Shown here: in pieces, positions 1 to 5,642 of the stretch
Layout: each line of letters starts with the position of its first letter
Position numbering within the stretch: position 1 is the first letter of the stretch
The notes under the pieces: generated by a model
What the model was told of the DNA's origin: nothing
What the model saw: the letters and a program-made list of their open reading frames with translations, nothing else
Database searches by the model: none
Made by a program: the position numbers and the translations under genes
From: Porticoccaceae bacterium
Lineage (GTDB): Bacteria; Pseudomonadota; Gammaproteobacteria; Pseudomonadales; Porticoccaceae
Reading direction: 5' to 3'
DNA: 5,642 bases
Assembly (NCBI GenBank): GCA_002591625.1
Contig: PCDB01000011.1
Coordinates: forward strand, 27,358-32,999

Positions 1-597
1 GTTACCGCCGATTCGGTAATTCTCGCGGGTAATGCCTATCATTTTCTTGAGCCTCGTTTGCGAGGAAATCTTCTTCCGGTGAATAGTTTTATCGTGGCTT
101 CTGAGCCACTCTCTGCGGAGCTGATTGAGGAAATAAATCCGCGCGATTTGGCTGTTTGCGACCCAAATTACATTTTGACTTATTTTCGCTTAAGTGGCGA
201 TGGTCGATTACTATTTGGTGGTCGTTTCACATATTTTGGAAGCGATTCGGAGGTAATTAAGAAAACTTTGGTGCCGCGACTTTTAAAAATATATCCTCAA
301 CTATCGAAAATCAATTTTGAATTTGGTTGGGGCGGAACCATAGGAGTCACTGTTAATCGTGTGCCTCAGATGGGCAAGCTGGCGGAAAATATCTTTTATT
401 CACAAGGATATTCTGGCCATGGTGTCAATGTTACTCATCTTGCTGGGCAGATTCTTTCGGAGGCGGTGGCTGGCACGATGGAGCGCTTTGATATTTTTGC
501 CAAGATTAAACCAGTGACTATACCGGGCCAGCACTTATTTAGGAACCAGTTGGTATCTCTGGGAATGCTTTACTATAAGTTCATCGACTCTTTGTAA
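1..597 (+). CDS. FAD-dependent amine oxidoreductase, PuuB/OrdL-like (DAO family), C-terminal part, 5' end outside window
   Basis: The frame is open from the first base and ends at TAA 595-597, giving 198 visible residues. It is the C-terminal half of a protein that in the family is about 420-430 residues long. An in-frame TTG at 58 is internal: the codons before it already encode matching family sequence (residues 6-16, VILAGNAYHFL). Visible family marks are a FGGR segment after a substrate-domain strand, the WGG motif at residues 110-112 followed by NRVPQMG, and GYSGHGVNVTHLAG at 136-149, the C-terminal FAD-contacting segment of DAO-fold enzymes. Known relatives include gamma-glutamylputrescine oxidase (PuuB), which oxidises a primary or secondary amine to an aldehyde with release of H2O2. 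The N-terminal GxGxxG dinucleotide motif must lie upstream of the window and cannot be checked. A polyamine-related substrate is inferred from similarity and from the spermidine-dehydrogenase-like neighbour 69 nt downstream; other amine substrates are possible. Confidence 0.88.
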   Translation, partial: VTADSVILAGNAYHFLEPRLRGNLLPVNSFIVASEPLSAELIEEINPRDLAVCDPNYILTYFRLSGDGRLLFGGRFTYFGSDSEVIKKTLVPRLLKIYPQLSKINFEFGWGGTIGVTVNRVPQMGKLAENIFYSQGYSGHGVNVTHLAGQILSEAVAGTMERFDIFAKIKPVTIPGQHLFRNQLVSLGMLYYKFIDSL

Positions 598-653
598 TGG
601 TCCTAATAGTAATCTATGTAACCGTGTTCTAGTGAACTGCGTATTGTAAAATA

Positions 654-660
654 AAGGGGA
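654..660 (+). promoter_or_regulatory. Shine-Dalgarno sequence deciding the GTG start at 667
   Basis: AAGGGGA lies six bases before GTG 667. The alternative in-frame ATG at 697 has no comparable site, only a weak CTAGG just before it. The GTG start also keeps residues before the twin-arginine motif (RRLGMDRPITRRD), an arrangement I recall from SpdH-like proteins. Confidence 0.75.
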
Positions 661-666
661 AAACAA

Positions 667-2598
667 GTGCTTGATGAGCGGGATCGTCGACTAGGCATGG
701 ATCGTCCGATAACCAGGCGAGATCTTTTGAATGGTTTCGGTGCGATCACGGCCGGGATCGTGCTGCCGTCATCTGCCAGTAAACACAAAGCACCTTCGCT
801 TCTAAAAACGGAATCAAGCGGCGGGTTTTATCCGCCAGCCTTGACCGGTCTGCGCGGGAATCATTTGGGTTCTTTTGAGGTGATGCATAAATTGGCTCGG
901 GAGGACAATACCAACTGGGGTCCCACTCCTAAGCTTGACAAAGATCACTATGACCTGGCTATCGTTGGGGCTGGAATCAGCGGTCTTTCAGCCGCATATT
1001 TCTTTCAAAAAGAACGCCCAGATGCCCGAATCCTTTTATTGGACAACCATGATGATTTTGGAGGGCACGCTAAGCGAAACGAGTTTGAGGTTGATGGTCG
1101 GAAATTGATTAGCTACGGGGGAGCTCAGACCATGGCGGCGCCCTCGGGCTATCCGCGGGTTGTAAAGCGCCTGCTCAGAGAATTGGGCGTTTCTATGGGT
1201 GTTTTCAACAAAGCTTATGATCAGAAGTTTTATAGACGACATAAGTTGTCAGGGGGTATTCATTTTAATAAGGAGCTTTGGGGAAGAGATGCAACCATAC
1301 CGTTTGATGTCGCAAACTTTCGTGATTGGATGCCAATGTTTGACTCGCGATTGGAAGTTCAAGATGCCGTGTCGAAAATGCCTCTCAGCCAAGCGGCGAG
1401 ATTGGAAATACTTAGGCTATTCACAACAACTGAGGATCAAATCCCGCACCTCTCAGAGGCAGAGAAATGGGATTATCTCTACACGATCTCGTATCGAGAT
1501 TTCCTGATCAGGCATTGTGGAATCACGGAAGATGAAGTGTTTGCTGTGTTTCAGGACCTCACGAGTGACTCGGGCGTTGGTATTGATTCGGTTAACGCTG
1601 CCAGTGCCCTGTGGAGCGCAGGATTGCCAGGTTGGGAAACCGCCGGGTTGCCCAATGCAGGTCAAGACGAGCCATATATTCACCACTTCCCCGACGGCAA
1701 TGCCTCGATAGCTCGTCAGTTGGTGCGAAAGATGTGCCCAGAGGTTGCTGAAGGCGAAAGTATGGAAGACCTAATCAAAGCAAATTTTGATTACTCAAAA
1801 CTTGATCTGCAAGGCGCACCAGTGCGCATCAGGTTGAACAGCACGGTAGTTAATGTGCAACACTCGGGAGTTAAAAGCACTGGGGCAGGGGTAACCGCAA
1901 CTTATATTCGCGGTGGTCAGGCACATAGAGTTAAAGCTGGAGCAGTAATCCTGGCTTGCAATAACGCAGCTATACCTTTTCTTTGTGATGAGCTGCCCGA
2001 AAAGCAGCGCGAAGCATTGGCCATGCAGGTAAAGGTGCCTATCCTATATACGAATGTGGCCTTGCGAAATTGGATAGCATGGAAAAAATTAGGCGTTGGT
2101 GCTCTTGTGTGTCCTGGGAGTTATCATATAAACGCGTCCCTTGATTTCCCTGTAAGCTATGGTAAATATCAGTTCGCAAAAACACCAGATGAGCCTGTGG
2201 TGGTTCATATGGAACGTTTTCCTCATCGATCAAACGAAGGCTTAACACCCAAGGAGCAATTCAGGTTGGGAAGACATGAATTGGCAAACACATCTTTCGA
2301 GACCATAGAGCGGAATGTGCGAACTCAGTTGGCAGGAATGCTGGGCCCAGGCGGTTTTGATCCTGCGCGAGATATAGCGGGAATTACTGCGAATCGCTGG
2401 GCGCATGGTTACTCTTATTGGTATAGATCGCTCTTTGATAAAGAATATGATGATGACAATGATCCAAGATATCCGCATATTATTGCCAGAGAACGATATG
2501 GCCAGATAACAATTGCTAACGCAGATTCTGGAGCAAATGCAATGATGGAAACAGCTATTGAACAAGCGTATCGGGCAGTCACCGAATTGCTTGGATAA
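667..2598 (+). CDS. Tat-exported FAD-dependent oxidoreductase, spermidine dehydrogenase (SpdH)-like
   Basis: This 643-residue protein starts at GTG 667. Its N-terminus carries a twin-arginine motif (T16-R17-R18-D19-L20-L21) followed by a hydrophobic stretch at about 24-37, so export of the folded flavoprotein to the periplasm is predicted; no clean AxA cleavage site is visible. Residues 55-70 carry the YPPALTGLRG...GSFEV segment I associate with SpdH-type proteins. The Rossmann FAD site follows: IVGAGISG with G101, G103 and G106, the acidic D126 at the end of the second strand, then FGGHAKRNEF at 131-140. Near the C-terminus are NRWAHGYSYWY (576-586) and an ANADSGANAMMETA segment (617-630), the second FAD-contacting region of this fold. 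Length fits the family, about 620-650 residues. SpdH cleaves spermidine oxidatively to an aminoaldehyde plus a diamine, passing electrons to a carrier. That exact substrate is inferred from family resemblance; another amine is possible. It lies between another flavin amine oxidase and an Fe(II) oxygenase. No promoter is evident in the 69-nt upstream gap, so co-transcription with the preceding gene is likely. Confidence 0.88.
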   Translation: MLDERDRRLGMDRPITRRDLLNGFGAITAGIVLPSSASKHKAPSLLKTESSGGFYPPALTGLRGNHLGSFEVMHKLAREDNTNWGPTPKLDKDHYDLAIVGAGISGLSAAYFFQKERPDARILLLDNHDDFGGHAKRNEFEVDGRKLISYGGAQTMAAPSGYPRVVKRLLRELGVSMGVFNKAYDQKFYRRHKLSGGIHFNKELWGRDATIPFDVANFRDWMPMFDSRLEVQDAVSKMPLSQAARLEILRLFTTTEDQIPHLSEAEKWDYLYTISYRDFLIRHCGITEDEVFAVFQDLTSDSGVGIDSVNAASALWSAGLPGWETAGLPNAGQDEPYIHHFPDGNASIARQLVRKMCPEVAEGESMEDLIKANFDYSKLDLQGAPVRIRLNSTVVNVQHSGVKSTGAGVTATYIRGGQAHRVKAGAVILACNNAAIPFLCDELPEKQREALAMQVKVPILYTNVALRNWIAWKKLGVGALVCPGSYHINASLDFPVSYGKYQFAKTPDEPVVVHMERFPHRSNEGLTPKEQFRLGRHELANTSFETIERNVRTQLAGMLGPGGFDPARDIAGITANRWAHGYSYWYRSLFDKEYDDDNDPRYPHIIARERYGQITIANADSGANAMMETAIEQAYRAVTELLG

Positions 2599-2627
2599 TT
2601 GACTCAATGGCCATTATTCATTATGGT
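2599..2627 (+). promoter_or_regulatory. Candidate sigma70-type promoter for the oxygenase gene
   Basis: TTGACT (2599-2604, five of six matches to the -35 consensus) and TATGGT (2622-2627, four of six matches to the -10 consensus, including the key second A and last T) are separated by exactly 17 bases. Transcription would begin near 2634, leaving a short leader that includes the ribosome binding site at 2646-2651. The -35 box starts directly after the stop codon of the upstream gene. The call rests on sequence match only; two hexamers with this fit can occur by chance. Confidence 0.4.
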
Positions 2628-2629
2628 CA
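2608..2629. repeat. Inverted repeat overlapping the candidate -10 box
   Basis: TGGCCAT (2608-2614) and ATGGTCA (2623-2629) form a 7-bp dyad, with one G-T wobble, around an 8-base centre. It covers the spacer and -10 region of the candidate promoter, where a repressor operator often sits. It has no T-run after it, so it does not look like a terminator. It could also be a chance dyad. Confidence 0.35.
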
Positions 2630-2645
2630 GCGACTTACAGAGTAT

Positions 2646-2651
2646 AGGGAG
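2646..2651 (+). promoter_or_regulatory. Shine-Dalgarno sequence deciding the GTG start at 2658
   Basis: AGGGAG lies six bases before GTG 2658. The first in-frame ATG codons would be residues 50-51, which would remove a conserved-looking N-terminal part, so GTG is the supported start. Confidence 0.75.
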
Positions 2652-2657
2652 TAATCA

Positions 2658-3251
2658 GTGGATATTGGTGTTCCTCTCAGAGATCTTGGTGATGTTGACA
2701 GCGTGGCTTTGAGAGAAGCTGTTTTGGCTGCTGATGACCAGAGTTGGTTGGATAATAGTCACCGCCAGAGTGCCTATGAGGTGCATCATCAGACCCAATC
2801 CCTGATGATGCTATTCGTTGATACCGAACGGTGGCCGGAGATAGAGATCACCAAGCAATCTGCCTGGGATCGGTTGTCCGACGCAGCCGTGCCAATAATG
2901 AAAGCAATTTTGAGAGACTTTTATCCTGAGGGTGGGGTCGTTGTTAGGGCGATGGCAGCAAAATTGGTCTCGGGAGGTATTATAATGCCTCATTTTGACA
3001 AACATCCTTCGTTTCATATAGGACATCGCATTCATGTGCCGATCACCACAAATTCCCGCGTACGCTTTATGATCGATGGCAAGCCATACAGGTTTGAGGT
3101 TGGTAAGGCCTATGAATTGAATAACCAGAAGCAACACAGCGTTATGAACAAAGGTAATGAAGATCGCATTACTTTCATATTCGATTATATTCCCGCAGAA
3201 AAAATGCAATCCATAACCGCAACAGGTGACGGGCTAAACATGGGCTTCTAG
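2658..3251 (+). CDS. Fe(II)/2-oxoglutarate oxygenase, aspartyl/asparaginyl beta-hydroxylase family
   Basis: The 197-residue protein belongs to the Asp/Arg hydroxylase double-stranded beta-helix family (Pfam Asp_Arg_Hydrox type). Its core shows the proximal iron motif H112-F-D114, then R124-I-H126-V-P in the position of the RxHxx segment of the family, a beta-hairpin with IDGKPYRFEVGKAYELNN (139-156), the distal iron ligand H160, and R170 exactly ten residues later, the usual 2-oxoglutarate carboxylate anchor. All cofactor residues are therefore present and the protein should be active. The N-terminal segment at 40-54 (Y-x-VHHQTQS...LF) fits the first strands of the domain. No signal peptide or membrane segment is visible, so it is probably cytoplasmic. 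The family includes protein Asp/Asn hydroxylases and free amino-acid hydroxylases such as proline hydroxylases; the substrate here cannot be told. The gene follows the SpdH-like gene by 59 nt and may be co-transcribed or use the candidate promoter in that gap. Confidence 0.85.
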   Translation: MDIGVPLRDLGDVDSVALREAVLAADDQSWLDNSHRQSAYEVHHQTQSLMMLFVDTERWPEIEITKQSAWDRLSDAAVPIMKAILRDFYPEGGVVVRAMAAKLVSGGIIMPHFDKHPSFHIGHRIHVPITTNSRVRFMIDGKPYRFEVGKAYELNNQKQHSVMNKGNEDRITFIFDYIPAEKMQSITATGDGLNMGF

Positions 3252-3475
3252 CCATCGGCCGTCCAATTAGACACATATGAGTGCTTAGACTTTTTCATTT
3301 CGGCTCAGTAGTACCATTAGGCGGATTTCTAACCAAACGGCATTTAGAAATTATGAATTGTCAGTTTCGACGCTTGGTTGGATGAAAGTTTTTAATGCTT
3401 TCGCGCGTAAACCTCAGGGAAATTTCGCCCCAAAAGTTGCGACATAAATACCAAGATATAATTTAAGAAACAATC
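3252..3475. other. Convergent intergenic region without a recognisable gene
   Basis: This 224-nt stretch separates the stop codons of two convergent genes. The only open frames I see are very short (for example a 10-codon frame from ATG 3353) and have no support. I see no strong GC-rich hairpin followed by a T-run for either strand. TTTTT at 3291-3295 follows no clear stem. What is present are AT-rich inverted repeats, described separately. Confidence 0.6.
3325..3379. repeat. Overlapping inverted repeats between convergent genes
   Basis: ATTTCTAA (3325-3332) and TTAGAAAT (3344-3351) form a perfect 8-bp stem with an 11-base loop. AACCAAACG (3331-3339) and CGCTTGGTT (3371-3379) form a 9-bp stem with one mismatch. 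The two stems share bases 3331-3332 and so cannot both form fully. They may help end transcription, but without a T-run this is uncertain. Confidence 0.35.
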
Positions 3476-4405
3476 CTAGTTGGTAATGACAGCACCTGCC
3501 GACGCGACGATTAAAGCTGCTTGCTTGGAAGCAGCCCTGATTGACAATTCAGGTGAATTTCCCGCATGTCGTGATGCGATATAGCCGGCATTGAAACCAT
3601 CGCCCGCTGCAGTGGTATCTATTATCGAAAGCGGCTTAACGGGAATGATTTGAAGTTGTTTTCCGTTCACGTTACCTGTTATGACTCCCGCTCCGTTAGT
3701 TAACACAATTTCATCAATTTGATATCGTAAAAGATTGTTCAGCACGTCATCTAAACTACTTGACTTCCATAAGAGCCGCTCATCTTGAATACTTGAGAGT
3801 AAAATATTGCATGATCGATATCCCCGTTTGATTTGTTCCATTGCATCTTCTTTTCGGTCCCATAAATGTGGTCGATAGTTGGGATCAAAAATCACTTTTT
3901 TCCCTTTTTCTGTAAACTGCTTGGCTGTCCAAAAAAGTTTTTCTCTACTGGACTGATCAATGATAGCGAGAGTAATTCCCGTGAAATAAAAGTAATCGGC
4001 GCTTTTTATGGCATGTTCGAATAAGTCTTCGTCGATCAAATGAAACATTTGTCTTGCAGCTGAATCGGAGCGCCAATAGGTGAAGTAACGTTCGCCCATT
4101 TGGTCATTCTCTATTGTATACAGGCCAATCGTTTTTTTTCTGGAACGAGCTATCAATGAAGTATCAATCCCTTCAATAGAAAAGAAATCATGCATTTTTT
4201 TGCTGATCGAGTCACTTCCAATGGCCGAAAGAAATTTAATATGCGAGTCGTTATAGAGACGTTTTAAATAGACTGAGAAATTGAGCGCGTCGCCTGCAAA
4301 ACCAGATCGGTACAAGTTACTGTCTTGATTGCCGCCACAGGTGCTTCTCAACTCGATCATGCATTCGCCTGCACAAATTATGTTTAACGATACCTGGGGT
4401 TTCAT
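3476..4405 (-). CDS. kdgK: 2-keto-3-deoxygluconate kinase (PfkB family)
   Basis: This 309-residue protein has the same length as the E. coli enzyme. It phosphorylates 2-keto-3-deoxy-D-gluconate with ATP to the 6-phosphate, which KDPG aldolase then splits to pyruvate and glyceraldehyde 3-phosphate; it acts in the cytoplasm. Family marks in order are GECMIEL at 13-19 in the first strand, GFAGDALNFSVYLKRL at 35-50 (the first PfkB signature, sugar binding), FDPNYRPHLW at 173-182, a typical KdgK segment, and DTTAAGDGFNAGYI at 263-276, the second PfkB signature with the catalytic base D269 and the ATP-site glycines. AAGD in place of the common GAGD is usual for KdgK; G270 stands where many KdgK proteins have Ser. 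The start at 4405 lies 10 nt after the uxuA stop. No strong Shine-Dalgarno is present, only GAGAA overlapping that stop, which suggests translational coupling to uxuA. The alternative is a KdgK-like kinase for a related keto-sugar, but its uxuA neighbour supports KDG. Confidence 0.92.
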   Translation of the reverse strand: MKPQVSLNIICAGECMIELRSTCGGNQDSNLYRSGFAGDALNFSVYLKRLYNDSHIKFLSAIGSDSISKKMHDFFSIEGIDTSLIARSRKKTIGLYTIENDQMGERYFTYWRSDSAARQMFHLIDEDLFEHAIKSADYFYFTGITLAIIDQSSREKLFWTAKQFTEKGKKVIFDPNYRPHLWDRKEDAMEQIKRGYRSCNILLSSIQDERLLWKSSSLDDVLNNLLRYQIDEIVLTNGAGVITGNVNGKQLQIIPVKPLSIIDTTAAGDGFNAGYIASRHAGNSPELSIRAASKQAALIVASAGAVITN

Positions 4406-4415
4406 CTCAAAATTC

Positions 4416-5621
4416 TCATAGCAGTTCTTCTGAGAGTGCGCGAATGGCCCCCCTTAGCTCGGCTAGACCCCTTAGGCGCCCTATCGCAGAATATCCTGGA
4501 TTAACGATTTTACCGATGTCATCCATCATTTGATGCCCGTGATCAGGACGAAATAAAATCTCATGCTCATTGGTATCATGGTCATTAGAGCGTCTTCTCT
4601 CCTCTTGTAACAGGATTTTAAGAATCTGAATCATATTGACATCGCCTTCTAAATGGTTGGACTCATAGAACGATTTATTGTCGGCGCGATCTATCTTTAC
4701 TGTTCTCAAATGAGCGAAGTAGATGCGGGTTGCGTAGGTTTTGGCAATCGAGGCAACATCGTTATCAAATCGACTTCCCAGAGATCCGACACATAAGGTA
4801 AGACCATTTGCGGGACTCGGCTCTCGAGAAAATATCGCATCAAGGTCATTTTTAGTGCTAGCTATTCTCGGCAATCCCAACAGGTTTCGAGGTGGATCAT
4901 CTGGATGCAATGCTAGCTTAACGCCGGATTCTTCGGCGCTGGGAACCACTTGGCTCAGAAAATAGTGAAGATTTTCTCTTAGCTCAGCGTGGCTTATGTT
5001 TTGATAATTTGCCAGAGCTGACGAGAGGTTCTTTAAATCATAACTACCCGACATGCCACCAGGCAAACCGCATATAATATTTGAGGTTAGTCGGTCCCTA
5101 TGAGCCTGAGACATGTTATTGAATATTATTTTGGCTTCTTTTATTTCTGAATCACTGTATTCCTCTTTCGCACCCGGTCTTTGCAGGATGTATAAATCGA
5201 AAGCAGAAAACTCTCTATGATCAAAACATAGTGCCAAAGACCCATTGGGAAGCTGGTATTTGAGATCAGTTCGAGTCCAGTCGATTACGGGCATAAAGTT
5301 ATAACAAATTGTCTTAATGCCACATTTGGCAAGGTTTTCCATCGAAGTAATCCAATTGCCAATATAAGTCTGACAGTCCTTCCGACCTAACTTAATACTC
5401 TCATGCACTGGTATGCTCTCTACCAGCGACCAATGCAAGGACGACCTATGTCTCTCGATATTATTAACGACAGATTGATGCCTTTTGATCTCACTTATTG
5501 TCCAGATGTCTCCAATTGGGATATGGTGGAGGGCAGTGACTACGTTTTGGGCACCGGTTTGTCTGATATCATCAAGACTTACGGGATCATTTGACCCAAA
5601 CCATCTCCAAGATTCCAGCAT
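4416..5621 (-). CDS. uxuA: Mannonate dehydratase
   Basis: The 401-residue product dehydrates D-mannonate to 2-keto-3-deoxy-D-gluconate (EC 4.2.1.8), the step after fructuronate reduction in glucuronate breakdown, in the cytoplasm. Length is close to that of E. coli UxuA (394 residues). The N-terminal MLESWRWFG...DPVSLDDIRQTGA segment with VTALHHIP (28-35) is diagnostic of the family. YNFMPVIDWTRTDL (107-120) belongs to the barrel core. The metal ligands expected for this xylose-isomerase-like TIM barrel are all present: H239 in ALHPDDPP, C277 in CVGSLGSR, H304 in YFAHLR and D360 in FRPDHGHQ. A charged stretch at about 340-353 (EERRRSNDHDTNEH) just before the last ligand is probably a surface loop. 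The ATG at 5621 has a good ribosome binding site. kdgK follows 10 nt later, and its product uses the product of this enzyme, so the two form an operon. The operon promoter and any earlier genes (uxuB, uxaC or a transporter would be usual) lie beyond the right edge. Confidence 0.96.
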   Translation of the reverse strand: MLESWRWFGSNDPVSLDDIRQTGAQNVVTALHHIPIGDIWTISEIKRHQSVVNNIERHRSSLHWSLVESIPVHESIKLGRKDCQTYIGNWITSMENLAKCGIKTICYNFMPVIDWTRTDLKYQLPNGSLALCFDHREFSAFDLYILQRPGAKEEYSDSEIKEAKIIFNNMSQAHRDRLTSNIICGLPGGMSGSYDLKNLSSALANYQNISHAELRENLHYFLSQVVPSAEESGVKLALHPDDPPRNLLGLPRIASTKNDLDAIFSREPSPANGLTLCVGSLGSRFDNDVASIAKTYATRIYFAHLRTVKIDRADNKSFYESNHLEGDVNMIQILKILLQEERRRSNDHDTNEHEILFRPDHGHQMMDDIGKIVNPGYSAIGRLRGLAELRGAIRALSEELL

Positions 5622-5628
5622 AGTTCAA

Positions 5629-5634
5629 CTCCTT
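5629..5634 (-). promoter_or_regulatory. Shine-Dalgarno sequence of uxuA
   Basis: Read on the minus strand, AAGGAG (within AAAGGAGT) lies seven bases before the ATG at 5621. It confirms this start, which also gives the typical MLESWRWFG N-terminus of the family. Confidence 0.8.
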
Positions 5635-5642
5635 TAGTCGTA

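Noticed and set aside
58..597. A complete small gene starting at TTG 58
   Set aside because: The frame is open to base 1 and its first 19 codons match the amine oxidase family, so TTG 58 is internal to a gene cut by the window edge.
598..666. Promoter in the gap before the SpdH-like gene (TAAAAT at 647-652 or TATGTA at 615-620)
   Set aside because: TAAAAT has no matching -35 box and would start transcription almost at the ribosome binding site; TATGTA matches only three of six positions with a weak TTGTAA upstream.
2242..3209. Minus-strand open frames of 121 and 132 codons opposite the SpdH-like and oxygenase genes
   Set aside because: They lie wholly or largely opposite well-supported genes, have no recognisable motifs and have Cys- and His-rich shadow-like composition.
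3384..3402. GAAAG/CTTTC hairpin as a terminator
   Set aside because: The stem is only 5 bp with an AT-rich loop and no T-run after it on either strand.
4741..4965. Plus-strand open frame inside uxuA
   Set aside because: It is antisense to the region encoding the metal-ligand segments of uxuA and has no recognisable family features.

Overview
This window looks like ordinary bacterial chromosome, most likely from a proteobacterium and plausibly a gammaproteobacterium. That is a judgement from gene content and protein style, not from a marker gene: a PuuB/OrdL-type amine oxidase, a Tat-exported spermidine-dehydrogenase-like flavoprotein and a hexuronate uxuA-kdgK pair. Coding density is high. 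I found no mobile element, CRISPR array, RNA gene or phage gene.

Left part, + strand (1-3251). Three genes read rightwards. (1) The C-terminal part of a FAD-dependent amine oxidase of the DAO/PuuB class, cut by the left edge. (2) A full-length 643-residue FAD protein with a twin-arginine leader, of the spermidine dehydrogenase (SpdH) type. (3) A 197-residue Fe(II)/2-oxoglutarate oxygenase of the aspartyl/asparaginyl beta-hydroxylase fold family. Genes 2 and 3 both start with GTG behind clear Shine-Dalgarno sequences. Gaps are 69 and 59 nt. The second gap holds a plausible sigma70-type promoter overlapped by an inverted repeat, so the oxygenase may have its own control. The set suggests oxidation of amines or polyamines, but the substrate of the oxygenase cannot be read from the sequence.

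Middle (3252-3475). A 224-nt convergent intergenic region without a convincing gene or classical terminator. It holds only AT-rich inverted repeats.

Right part, - strand (3476-5621, read right to left). Mannonate dehydratase (uxuA) is followed 10 nt later by 2-keto-3-deoxygluconate kinase (kdgK). Together they convert D-mannonate to 2-keto-3-deoxy-6-phosphogluconate, feeding the lower Entner-Doudoroff pathway. This is the late part of glucuronate catabolism; KdgK would also serve other sources of the same keto-sugar, such as galacturonate, pectin or alginate. The promoter lies outside the window. The two gene groups converge and have no evident functional link. I do not see strong evidence for an undescribed system; the amine-oxidase/oxygenase group is the part most worth a second look.
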